From DASWOJ01 sp964242415 (lineage in GTDB: Bacteria > Pseudomonadota > Alphaproteobacteria > Acetobacterales > Acetobacteraceae), in the NCBI GenBank assembly GCA_964242415.1, contig CAXTAT010000052.1:1-17148 (forward strand): a DNA stretch of 17,148 nt, read 5' to 3'. A model generated the notes under the pieces. That model was given only the letters and a program-made list of their open reading frames with translations. It did no database searches and was not told the DNA's origin. Shown one piece after another: positions 6,771 through 15,171 of this stretch (the first letter of the stretch is position 1; each line of letters opens with the position of its first letter). A program made the position numbers and the translations under genes.

Positions 6771-8535
6771 CAAGATAGGCCTCCACGACCTGGCGATGCG
6801 CCCTGATCTCGGCCGGCGTGCCAGCGGCCAAGGTGCGGCCAAGGTTCAGCACCGTCACCCGGTCACAGACGGCGAAGATCAGGTCGGCATGGTGCTCCAC
6901 AAGCAGCACGCCGGTCCCCGCGGCGGCGATGGCGCGGACCAGCCGGCCCAGACGCTCTATCTCGTCCGGCGATAGCCCCGCGGCTGGCTCGTCGAGCAGC
7001 AAGAAGCGCGGGTTGGCCATCACCGCCCGGGCGATCTCGACGAAGCGCAGCTCGCTGTGCTGCAGCCGGTCGGCGCGGATTGTCGCCAGCCGCTCAAGCC
7101 CGACGGCCCGCAGGGCGGCCAGGGCACGGGTTCGCAGGGCGGCTTCCTCCTGCCGGGCACGCGGCAGGGTCAGCATGGCGGAGACGAAGCTGGCGCGGGC
7201 GCCGCCGGTCCCACCGAGCATGACATTGTCCAGCACGCTGGCCTCGCCGGCCAGGCGAGGCGTCTGGAAGGTGCGGGCGATCCCGGCCAAGGCGCGCCGC
7301 GCCGAGGCGCCGGGCGCGAGCGCCTGCTCGTCCACCGTCACGCTGCCCTCCTGTGGGGTCACGAAGCCGCTGATCGCGTTCAGCGTCGTCGTCTTGCCGC
7401 TGCCATTGGGACCGATCAGCCCGTGCACCTCGCCCCCGTGCAGCAGCAGGTCCAGCCCGTCGATCGCGCGCACCGCACCGAAGCGCAGCGCCAGGCCGGA
7501 CAGCCGCAACACGCCGCCGCGCGGGTGCAGCAGATCCGGCAGCAGCGCAACGCGGGGAACGATGTGCCGGTCGAGGTGCAACGGGCGGCGGTTGGCCTGG
7601 TCCAGCAGGTCGGCGATGCCGCCGGGCGCCAGCAGCACGATCAGCAGCAGTAGGGCGGCGTAGAGGAAAGTGGACCAGGCGACCAGCGGGGCCGCGAACT
7701 CCGGCAACACCGTCAGCAGCCCTGTCGCCAGCAGCGGACCCAGCACGGCGCCGCGCCCGCCGATCAGGATGGCGGTGAAGAACAGCACCGAGAGGTCGAA
7801 GGTGAAGGCATCCGGCGTGATGTAGCTCTGCAGGGTGGCGAACAGCGCCCCGGCCAGGCCGCCAGCCGCTCCGCTGAAGCTGAACACCATCAGCAGCAGC
7901 GGCGTCTTGGCCACGCCGCACGCCTCGGCCGCGACCTCCGCATCGCGCAGCGCCACCAGCGAGCGGCCGAACCGGCTGAACCCGATGTTGGCCGCCAGCA
8001 CGGTCACCACACCCGCGATCACCACGCATAGGGCGTAGAAACCGTTGGTATCATCGAACGGCGCGGGAAAGCTGGGGCCGGGCAGTCCCACGCCGCCGCC
8101 GGTGACGTTCGTCCAGGCCAGGGCCACCTGGGTCACGATGGTGGCGAAGCCAAGTGTGCTCATGGCGAAGTAGAAGGTCCGCAGCCGCAGCGCCGGCAGT
8201 CCCACCACCACGCCACCCGCGGCCCCAACCGCCCCGGCTGCCAGCAGGGCCAGCGGGGCCGGAACGCCCAGCTTCTCCGCCAACGCGCTCGCCGTGTAGG
8301 CGCCGAGCGTCAGCAGGGCCACGTAGCCGATCGCCAACTGGCCGGCAAAGCCCACCACCAGGTTCAGCCCGGCGACCAACACCCAATACACGGCGGCCCG
8401 GGTTGCGATCGTCGTCCAGTAGTCGCCACCGACGAACGGGATCGCAGCCAGCACCGCCAGCACCAGCACGTAGGGCACCGCCACGGCCACTCGCGGCGCA
8501 CGCACCCGCCCGGGCAAGGTGGCGGCGTCAGACAC
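6763..8535 (-). CDS. LivM-LivG fusion: ABC permease with C-terminal ATPase domain
   Basis: This 590-residue single polypeptide joins two usually separate subunits. Residues 15-310 are a LivM-type permease with several membrane spans (GLNLVVGFAGQLAIGYVALL, TFYFAMSTLGFATI, FFTAILIGGRGAVLGP are family hallmarks). A linker at 311-340 leads to a LivG-type ATPase: Walker A GPNGSGKTT (375-383), Walker B FLLLDEPAAGLSP (511-523), switch His548 (VEHH). The ABC signature is LQHSELRFVEIARAV (491-505) and lacks the usual LSxGQ Gly and Gln. The GTG at 8535 overlaps the LivH stop in GTGTCTGA; longer upstream readings run through LivH and give non-permease sequence. LivM-LivG fusions are known in proteobacteria. 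It should act at the inner membrane with LivH, LivF and the binding protein. Confidence 0.88.
   Translation of the reverse strand: MSDAATLPGRVRAPRVAVAVPYVLVLAVLAAIPFVGGDYWTTIATRAAVYWVLVAGLNLVVGFAGQLAIGYVALLTLGAYTASALAEKLGVPAPLALLAAGAVGAAGGVVVGLPALRLRTFYFAMSTLGFATIVTQVALAWTNVTGGGVGLPGPSFPAPFDDTNGFYALCVVIAGVVTVLAANIGFSRFGRSLVALRDAEVAAEACGVAKTPLLLMVFSFSGAAGGLAGALFATLQSYITPDAFTFDLSVLFFTAILIGGRGAVLGPLLATGLLTVLPEFAAPLVAWSTFLYAALLLLIVLLAPGGIADLLDQANRRPLHLDRHIVPRVALLPDLLHPRGGVLRLSGLALRFGAVRAIDGLDLLLHGGEVHGLIGPNGSGKTTTLNAISGFVTPQEGSVTVDEQALAPGASARRALAGIARTFQTPRLAGEASVLDNVMLGGTGGARASFVSAMLTLPRARQEEAALRTRALAALRAVGLERLATIRADRLQHSELRFVEIARAVMANPRFLLLDEPAAGLSPDEIERLGRLVRAIAAAGTGVLLVEHHADLIFAVCDRVTVLNLGRTLAAGTPAEIRAHRQVVEAYLGG
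6780..6784 (-). promoter_or_regulatory. Ribosome binding site deciding the LivF GTG start
   Basis: GGAGG lies 9 nt before the GTG at 6770, inside the 3' end of the LivM-LivG coding sequence. It supports the short form of LivF over the longer in-frame reading from 6842. Confidence 0.65.
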
Positions 8536-9385
8536 GCCGGGCCGCCGGGCTGCCAAACAGGCCCTGCGGCGCCAACAGCAGCACCGCGATGAACACCACG
8601 AACACCGCGACGGAGGCGAACACGCCGCCCACGGTGAAGTTTGCCGCCTGCTGGAACACTCCCAGCAGCAGCCCGCCCGCCACCGCGCCGCGGTTGTTGC
8701 CCAGCCCACCCAACGCCACCGGAACGAAGCCGTAGAAGTTCAGCATCGCCCCGTTGGCAAAGTAGGCCAGCAACAGTTGCCCGCCGCTGAACCCCGCCAG
8801 CCCGGCGATCGCGCCCGCCAGCGCGTAGGACAACATCCGCATCTGCCGCTCCGGCAAGCCGAGCGCGCGGGCGGCGAACCCGTCCTCCGCGATGGCCAGG
8901 AAGGCGCGGCCGACCAGGGTGCGGCGATACATCCACTCCAGCCCGCCGATCGCCAGGATGCAGGCGAGCGGGGGCAGCCAGAACCGCTCCTCTACCCCGG
9001 CCACGGCGAAGCCGGCGAGGCGCGGGAAGGGCCGTGGCTCGGTTCCCCACCAGATGGCGGTCGCCTGCTGGATCATCAGCGCCACGGCCAGGGTCGATAG
9101 CACGTAGAGGTGTTTGTCCAGAGAGGCCAGCACCGGGCGCACCGCCACCATCTCCGTCACCACGCCGACCAGCGCGCAGCAGGCGAGCGCCGCCAGCAGC
9201 CCTAGCGGCCACGGCACGCCCAGCCGCGCCACGAACAGCGCGCCGAACACGCCCCCCAGCATGCCGAGCTGCCCAGCCGTGAAGCTCATGACCCGGGAGG
9301 CGGAGAACATCACGTTGTAGGTCACGCCGATCAGCGCGTACACGCTGCCCAGCGACAAGCCGGTGACGAGGATGGAGGCGAGCAA
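8528..9385 (-). CDS. livH: HAAT-family ABC transporter permease (LivH-like)
   Basis: This 285-residue inner-membrane permease has the typical LivH opening ASILVTGLSLGSVYALIGVT YN region, then SFTAGQLGMLGGVFGA and, near the C-terminus, VALGGLGNNRGAVAGGLLLG, the conserved cytoplasmic loop that couples to the ATPases, and a final hydrophobic span ending LLAPQGLFG. Length is normal for the family. The only plausible start is TTG at 9385, 4 nt after the binding-protein stop codon; a weak GGCGG lies just before it, so translation is probably coupled to the upstream gene. It pairs with the LivM domain of the downstream fusion. The symbol indicates family only. Confidence 0.85.
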   Translation of the reverse strand: MLASILVTGLSLGSVYALIGVTYNVMFSASRVMSFTAGQLGMLGGVFGALFVARLGVPWPLGLLAALACCALVGVVTEMVAVRPVLASLDKHLYVLSTLAVALMIQQATAIWWGTEPRPFPRLAGFAVAGVEERFWLPPLACILAIGGLEWMYRRTLVGRAFLAIAEDGFAARALGLPERQMRMLSYALAGAIAGLAGFSGGQLLLAYFANGAMLNFYGFVPVALGGLGNNRGAVAGGLLLGVFQQAANFTVGGVFASVAVFVVFIAVLLLAPQGLFGSPAARRV

Positions 9386-9389
9386 CCGC

Positions 9390-10568
9390 CTAGCCCGGCG
9401 CGAGATTGAAGGCGCCGTCCTTCTGCGAGTTGGCCAGACTCATCACCACCCCGTCCTGCGGGTAGCCGTTATGGTCGGTGGCAGTGAAGCTGTAGTCGCC
9501 GAACACGCCGGGATAGCCGCGGGTCCCGTTCCAATCGGCGATGATGGCGGCGCTGGTGCTCTCGCCGCTCGCCTCGACCGCGGAGGCGATCAGGTGCACG
9601 GCGTCGTTGCCGCAGGCCACCCACCATAGAAGCGTGTCGGCCAGGTTCACCTGGCCGGACAGGCGCGACACGAACTCCTGGCTGCGCTCCGGCAGCTTGC
9701 CCGCGGCGTCGAACGAGCAGGACCGGTAGCCGGCCATATAAACCTTGTCCCAGTTGCCGGGCTTGTCGAGCAGCCCGCGCACCTCGCCCGAGCCCAGGGA
9801 GGGATGCCCCAGGATCGGCACGTCCCAGCCCATGCTGGCACGCTGGTTCATCAGCCGTGAGAGCATCCCCACCGCCACCGTCCACACCACCACGGCCTTC
9901 GCCCCCGCATCACGGGCGCGCAGCATGTCAGGCGAGACGTCCGGCTGGGTGGAGTCGATCTGCGCCTGGTAGGCGACGCGGGCGCCGTCCTTGGTGAAGG
10001 CGGCCACGGATGCGGCGGCGGCCGTGGTGCCGTAGCCCGTCGTGTCGCCGAACACGGCCACATCCCGCAGATGCAGCACCTTGAGCGTGTAGCCGCGCAC
10101 TGCATCGTCCCATTGGCCGTTCGACGGGGCGATGCGGAAGGCGTTGGGGTATTTCGCCGGGTCGATCAGGCTGTCGATGACGCAGGGATGGATGTTGGGC
10201 ATCTTGGCTCGCGCCATGATGGGCGTGACGGCCAGCGACTCGCCGGAGTTGGTGGGACCCCAGACCGCGTTGACCTTGGCGCGGCTGATCAGGTCCTGCA
10301 CCGCGTTGACGGCCTTGGTCGGGTCCCCCTGGGTGTCGCGGGTGACGATCTCGATCATGCGTCCCTTGACGCCGCCGGCCACGTTGATCGCCTTGGCGGC
10401 GAATTGCACGCCGCGGTCGAACCCGACAGCAGGCGCGCTGGCCGGCCCGGTGAAGGAGCCGAGCCAGCCGATGCGGATGGGCTCCGAGCTGCCCTGCGCG
10501 GCAGCGGAGCGCGCGAGTGCCAGCGCGGCGGCGCCTGCCATCAGGCTTCGGCGTTGTATCCGGATCAT
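9390..10568 (-). CDS. HAAT-type ABC transporter periplasmic binding protein
   Basis: This 392-residue Peripla_BP_6 protein begins MIRIQRRSLMAGAAALALAR and has a signal-peptide end at SAAAQG. The twin Arg before a hydrophobic stretch suggests possible Tat export, but Sec is also possible. The mature part shows the family pattern: PIRIGWLGSFTGPAS, GGVKGRMIEIVTRDTQGDPTKAV, VNAVWGPTNSGESLAVTPI, DVAVFGDTTGYG and GAKAVVVWTVAV. It captures the ligand outside the membrane and hands it to LivH/LivM. I chose the ATG at 10568, with AGGGA about 8 nt upstream; an ATG at 10577 has its purine run too close. The open frame continues upstream without a stop into a dehydratase remnant. The ligand is unknown; the operon context favours a sugar acid or hydroxy acid. 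Confidence 0.85.
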   Translation of the reverse strand: MIRIQRRSLMAGAAALALARSAAAQGSSEPIRIGWLGSFTGPASAPAVGFDRGVQFAAKAINVAGGVKGRMIEIVTRDTQGDPTKAVNAVQDLISRAKVNAVWGPTNSGESLAVTPIMARAKMPNIHPCVIDSLIDPAKYPNAFRIAPSNGQWDDAVRGYTLKVLHLRDVAVFGDTTGYGTTAAAASVAAFTKDGARVAYQAQIDSTQPDVSPDMLRARDAGAKAVVVWTVAVGMLSRLMNQRASMGWDVPILGHPSLGSGEVRGLLDKPGNWDKVYMAGYRSCSFDAAGKLPERSQEFVSRLSGQVNLADTLLWWVACGNDAVHLIASAVEASGESTSAAIIADWNGTRGYPGVFGDYSFTATDHNGYPQDGVVMSLANSQKDGAFNLAPG

Positions 10569-10699
10569 GGTTCCCATCCCTGGTCGCGGCACTTGGAGGC
10601 TGCTGCGTTGGGGCGGAGTGTGGGCGGGATGCCGAGGGGGCGTCAACGGTTCCGATCGCCGGCCCGTGCCAACCAGAACGACTGGGGTGGCTTGATTCC

Positions 10700-10832
10700 T
10701 CGAAGAGTCGAAGGCGAAGCGGGACAGGGCATCGTCCGAGTAGCCCATCGCCTTGATGAACGCCCGGCGCAGGAGCAGGCTGAACCCGTGATCGCCGCGG
10801 CTGGCAAGCTCCTTGCGAATGCCCACAGCCAT
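10700..10832 (-). pseudogene. IlvD/Edd-type dehydratase, N-terminal stump
   Basis: The minus frame starts at an ATG (10832) with AGGGGGAG 7 nt upstream and reads MAVGIRKELASRGDHGFSLL, then LRRAFIKAMGYSDDALSR. This matches the beginning of IlvD/Edd-family Fe-S dehydratases of the sugar acid/dihydroxy acid group, where G..GFS.(F/Y)LRR(A/S)F.K..GY.DD.L.RP is followed by (I/V)IGI. Here the homology stops after SR, and the roughly 550 residues that should follow are missing; the text runs on as FAFDSSRNQATPVV, with no further resemblance. The frame stays open and is in phase with the binding-protein gene, so a fused 480-residue product is formally possible. Family assignment rests on about 44 residues. 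Confidence 0.55.
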
Positions 10833-10839
10833 GGACCGG

Positions 10840-10847
10840 CTCCCCCT
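10840..10847 (-). promoter_or_regulatory. Ribosome binding site of the dehydratase stump
   Basis: AGGGGGAG lies 7 nt before the ATG at 10832. It is a well-placed Shine-Dalgarno and shows that the stump keeps the original translation start of a once complete first gene of the leftward operon. Confidence 0.55.
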
Positions 10848-10851
10848 CATT

Positions 10852-10893
10852 ATCGATGAACCAGCCCACTTCATCGATGAACCAGCCCACTTC
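10852..10893 (+). repeat. Perfect 21-bp tandem repeat (two copies) in the divergent promoter region
   Basis: The unit starts ATCGATGAACCAGCCC and continues ACTTC; copies lie at 10852-10872 and 10873-10893 without mismatch or gap. The unit contains the palindrome ATCGAT. It sits just upstream of the leftward start region (ATG 10832) and about 105 nt before the rightward gene start. It could be a duplicated operator or a recent slippage duplication. Confidence 0.85.
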
Positions 10894-10927
10894 GCGGAGC
10901 GATCACTCGTTACCAGGCTAGCAACGT

Positions 10928-10940
10928 TCAATATTATTGA
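10928..10940. promoter_or_regulatory. AT-rich palindrome, candidate operator
   Basis: TCAATATTATTGA has two perfect 6-bp arms around one central base, in an otherwise GC-rich window. It overlaps TTGACA on the plus strand (10937-10942) and TTGAAC on the minus strand (10931-10926), so a protein bound here could control both operons. The GntR/FCD protein encoded at the end of the rightward operon is the obvious candidate (inference); the site does not match the FadR consensus TNGTNNNACNA. Confidence 0.45.
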
Positions 10941-10965
10941 CAGCCTGTAAGTTTTCACGCTTGCT
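10937..10965 (+). promoter_or_regulatory. Candidate promoter of the rightward operon
   Basis: TTGACA at 10937-10942 is a consensus -35 box; 17 nt further lies CTTGCT, a poor -10 box. An alternative -10, GATAAT at 10976-10981, would place the start too close to the ribosome site. The -35 match is firm; the assignment as a promoter is tentative. Confidence 0.35.
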
Positions 10966-10997
10966 TCGCGCCAACGATAATCGGGGGGTTGCGACCA

Positions 10998-12266
10998 ATG
11001 TTTCGGTCCGTTCTGAGTTTGGCGTGCCTGGCAGCCCTCCTTGCGGTCAGCACGACCGCCTCCGCCGCGGGCATTACCATGTGGAGCAACTGGCCTGATG
11101 AGCCGGCCAAGAAGCAGTGGGTAACCGACCGCGTCGAGGCGTTCGAGAAGGCAACCCCGCAATGCCCGGTGAAGCTGAGCTTCATCCCCAAGGCCGACGA
11201 ATACACCCAGGCCAAGTCCGCCGTGCGCACCGGCCAGGCGCCCGACATCTTCTACATGGAGCCAGACTCGCCCGAATTCCTGACCGGCGGCTACCTGGCG
11301 CCGCTGGACGACGTGATCGACACCGCCAACCTGAACGACTGGGCGAAGCAGGCCTGGACCTACAAGGGCCATGTTTACGCCGTACCAGCCGAAGCCTACA
11401 CGGTGGAAGTATTCTACAACCGGGACTTGCTGAAAAAGATCGGCATGGAACTGCCGGAGAACGCGCAGTTCACCCAGGACCAGTTCGCCGAGATGGTGCA
11501 GAAGGCGGTCGCCGCCGGTGTCACCCCGATCGCTGCCGGCACGGCTGACCGGCCGTTTCCGGGCGCATTCTTTAGCTACGAGCTGCTGCTGCACAAGCTC
11601 GGCGCCGAGGACTACGGCAAGCTACTGGACGGCACGTTGCCGTACAAGGACCCCAGGGTGACCGCGGCGCTCACCTGGCTCAAGACCATCGTGGACGCCG
11701 GCGCCTTCCCCAAGAGCATCTCGACCCTGAAGCTCGGCGAGTCGCATTATTACTTCTACGCGACGCCGGGCGCGGTGACCTTCCCGGACGCCAGTTGGTA
11801 CACGGGCCGTGCGTTCGCGGCGCCGGACAAGGGCGGCCAGCCGGCCGGCTTCCCACTCGGCATCATGCAGGCGCCCGCGATGGCCGACGGCGCCTGTCCC
11901 ACCTGCAAGACGCTCTCCGTCGGCGGCTCCTTCGTGATGTATAGCCGCAGCCCGAACAAGCCGTGCGCCGGCGCCTTGCTCAAGTCGATGGCGACGGTGG
12001 AGAACGGCACCAAGTGGGTGGAGCAGGTGTCGCTGCAGAGCGGCATCCGCTCGGACGCCAGCGGGATCAACAGCAGCCACGCCGCGTACTTCAAGGAGTT
12101 GAACGAGCGTGACGAGCACGCCCAGTTCTTCCTCGGCACGCCGCTGCTGCATATGCGGGGCAAGTGCGCCGAGACCTTTGCCCAGGTGATGAACACGGCC
12201 TTGCCGGCCGGGCTGATCTCGGTGGCCGATGCGGCCACGCAAATGGACGAAGCATGCCACAAGTAG
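10998..12266 (+). CDS. CUT1-type ABC transporter sugar-binding protein (family 1)
   Basis: This 422-residue extracellular solute-binding protein of the MalE-like family 1 has a Sec signal peptide MFRSVLSLACLAALLAVSTT ending near ASAAG. The mature part starts ITMWSNWPDEPAKK and shows FEKATPQCPVKLSFIPKADE, then TGQAPDIFYMEPDSPEFL, GGYLAPLDDVID and GHVYAVPAEAYTVEVFYNRD, the usual ligand-cleft and hinge regions. It delivers a sugar or sugar derivative to the two permeases encoded next. The ATG at 10998 follows GGGGGG (10983-10988) by 9 nt; an upstream TTG at 10989 lies closer than the ribosome site allows. Several Cys are unusual for the family (C56, C300-P-T-C303, and one in the final EACHK). 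It is the first gene of the rightward operon. Confidence 0.88.
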   Translation: MFRSVLSLACLAALLAVSTTASAAGITMWSNWPDEPAKKQWVTDRVEAFEKATPQCPVKLSFIPKADEYTQAKSAVRTGQAPDIFYMEPDSPEFLTGGYLAPLDDVIDTANLNDWAKQAWTYKGHVYAVPAEAYTVEVFYNRDLLKKIGMELPENAQFTQDQFAEMVQKAVAAGVTPIAAGTADRPFPGAFFSYELLLHKLGAEDYGKLLDGTLPYKDPRVTAALTWLKTIVDAGAFPKSISTLKLGESHYYFYATPGAVTFPDASWYTGRAFAAPDKGGQPAGFPLGIMQAPAMADGACPTCKTLSVGGSFVMYSRSPNKPCAGALLKSMATVENGTKWVEQVSLQSGIRSDASGINSSHAAYFKELNERDEHAQFFLGTPLLHMRGKCAETFAQVMNTALPAGLISVADAATQMDEACHK

Positions 12267-13219
12267 GCGGCCTCGCAGCAGCGCCCGCCAGCAAGCCCGT
12301 CGCCCGCCGGCGGACCCGGTCCCGCGGCACCGATACACGCACGGCATCCTGGCCGGTGCTGCTGGTGTTTCTCGGCCCGGCGCTGTTGATCTATGCCGGC
12401 ATGACCGCCTACCCGGCGCTGCGCACGATCTACAACAGCTTCTTCACCATCGACGACCCGACTGCGCCCGAGTTCGTCGGCCTCGCCAACTACGCGGCGC
12501 TGTGGAGCGACAGCACGTTCTGGCGTGCCGTGCTCAACACGCTGGTTTGGTCCGTGGCAGCCCCCGTGCTGGACGTGGCGGCCGGCCTGCTGCTGGCGCT
12601 CTGCCTGTATGCCAAGGTGCCGTTCGCCCGCTTCTTGCGGATCGCCTGGTTCACCCCCGTGCTGCTGTCCTACGTGGTGGTCGCGATCCTCTGGTTGTGG
12701 ATCTACAATTACGATTGGGGCGCCGTGAACCTGCTGCTGCGGGCTGTGGGCCTCGGTGGCCTGGCCAGCGCTTGGCTGGGGAACCCGCACTTGGCCCTGG
12801 CTGCGCTGATCTTCACCGATGTTTGGAAGTGGGCGGGCTTCAACATGGTGGTGTGCCTGGCGGCGATCCACTCGCTGCCGGCCGAGGTGCTGGAAGCCGC
12901 CGAGCTGGACAATTGCGGCTGGGGCGGCAAGCTGCGCCACGTCATCGTCCCGCTGCTGCGGCCGACGCTGCTGAACCTTTATATCCTGGCGTTCATCGGC
13001 AAGATGAAGGTGTTCGACCTGGTTTGGATCATGACGCAGGGCGGCCCGCTCTGGTCAACCGAAACCGTGTCCACCTACGTTTACAAGCGCGCCTTCAACT
13101 GGAACACGTTCGACCTGGGCTATCCCTCGACCATCGCGACCGTGTGGTTCTGTGCAGTGCTGGTCCTGGTGCTTGGGTTGAACTACGCCCTGCGCTCCCG
13201 CGACAAGCTGGAGTTCTAG
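12254..13219 (+). CDS. CUT1 ABC transporter permease (MalF/UgpA-like)
   Basis: This 321-residue inner-membrane protein has a basic N-terminus (RRRTRSRG) and about six membrane spans from residue 33. The ATPase-docking EAA loop is EVLEAAELDNCGWGGKLRHV followed by IVPLLRPTLLN (about 211-241); the usual Asp-Gly after EAA is DN here. FVGLANYAALWSDSTFWRAV is the typical periplasmic segment of sugar permeases. The ATG at 12254 lies inside the end of the binding-protein gene (13 nt overlap), preceded by GGACGAAG; longer readings from 12164 lie deep in that gene and are unlikely. It forms the channel with the next gene product. Confidence 0.87.
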   Translation: MPQVGGLAAAPASKPVARRRTRSRGTDTRTASWPVLLVFLGPALLIYAGMTAYPALRTIYNSFFTIDDPTAPEFVGLANYAALWSDSTFWRAVLNTLVWSVAAPVLDVAAGLLLALCLYAKVPFARFLRIAWFTPVLLSYVVVAILWLWIYNYDWGAVNLLLRAVGLGGLASAWLGNPHLALAALIFTDVWKWAGFNMVVCLAAIHSLPAEVLEAAELDNCGWGGKLRHVIVPLLRPTLLNLYILAFIGKMKVFDLVWIMTQGGPLWSTETVSTYVYKRAFNWNTFDLGYPSTIATVWFCAVLVLVLGLNYALRSRDKLEF

Positions 13220-13223
13220 GCGG

Positions 13224-14060
13224 GTGACCGGCGCACGGCTGCAACGCTCCCTATCGAGCGGCGGGATCATGGCGATCCTCGTCGCCTACACGGTGTATGC
13301 GACGGCGCCGTTCCTGTGGGTCGGCACCATGTCGGTGCGCACCACGACGGAGATCAGCGCCGACCATTACGCCTGGCCGAACCCGTTCCACTGGGAGCAG
13401 TTCCGCGAGGCCTGGATCGACTCCAATTTCAGCACCTACTTCGCCAACAGCGTGCTGGTGACGGTGGTGAGCGTGGCCGTGCTGACCATCGCCGGGGCGG
13501 CGGCGGCGCATTGCCTGGCGCGCTACCGGTTCCGTGGCAACCGCCTGATCTATGGCATCCTGTTTTCCTCGATCATCTTTCCGCCGCAGGTGGTGCTGAT
13601 CTCGATCTATCAGGCGCTGGTGGAATTCGGCCTTTATAACAGCCGGCTCGGGCTGATCCTGGTCTATGTGTCGTTGCAGTTGCCGCTGACCGTGTACCTG
13701 CTGGAGGGCTTCTTCGCCCGCATCCCGCAGGACCTGTTCGATGCCGCGAAGGTGGACGGCTATGGCGACCTGGAGATCTTTCTACGGTTGGTGCTGCCGA
13801 TCGGCATGCCCGCGATCGCGACCACGATCATCCTGAACTTCATCCTGCTGTGGAACGAATTCCTGTTCGCGGTGGTGCTCATCACCGATGACGAGCTGCG
13901 CACGCTGCCCGTGGGCATCCAGCGTTTCATGGGCGACCACTTCCAGGATATCGGGCTGATCGCGACCGGCGTGATGATCTCCGTCATCCCCGTGATCCTG
14001 GTTTACGCGTTCTTCTCCGAAAAGCTGATCCAGGGCATGACCGCAGGCGCAGTGAAGTGA
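13224..14060 (+). CDS. CUT1 ABC transporter permease (MalG/UgpE-like)
   Basis: This 278-residue protein has about six membrane spans. The EAA loop, LFDAAKVDGYGDLEIFLRLV followed by LPIGMPA (about 171-197), fits the MalG consensus. It also has the sugar-permease features ITISxAAYxLAR-like LTIAGAAAAHCLARYRFRG and a C-terminus that ends IQGMTAGAVK, nearly the family consensus QGLTAGAVKG. The GTG at 13224 lies 4 nt after the stop of the preceding permease, so the two are coupled. Together with that protein it forms the membrane pore of a sugar importer. Confidence 0.88.
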   Translation: MTGARLQRSLSSGGIMAILVAYTVYATAPFLWVGTMSVRTTTEISADHYAWPNPFHWEQFREAWIDSNFSTYFANSVLVTVVSVAVLTIAGAAAAHCLARYRFRGNRLIYGILFSSIIFPPQVVLISIYQALVEFGLYNSRLGLILVYVSLQLPLTVYLLEGFFARIPQDLFDAAKVDGYGDLEIFLRLVLPIGMPAIATTIILNFILLWNEFLFAVVLITDDELRTLPVGIQRFMGDHFQDIGLIATGVMISVIPVILVYAFFSEKLIQGMTAGAVK

Positions 14061-14073
14061 ACGGGGCGCATTG

Positions 14074-15170
<1,097 letters not shown>

Positions 15171-15171
<1 letters not shown>

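Noticed and set aside
10852..10893. Possible CRISPR or iteron array
   Set aside because: There are only two directly adjacent copies without spacers, and no cas or replication gene is nearby; a tandem duplication or operator pair is the simpler reading.
10569..11594. Long minus-strand reading of 734 codons ending at 9390
   Set aside because: Its first part runs antisense through the sugar-binding-protein gene and the promoter region. Only the binding protein (from 10568) and the short dehydratase stump (from 10832) have family resemblance and ribosome sites.
11756..12940. 394-codon minus-strand frame
   Set aside because: It is antisense to the sugar-binding protein and first permease, both with clear motifs; the composition is that of a shadow frame.
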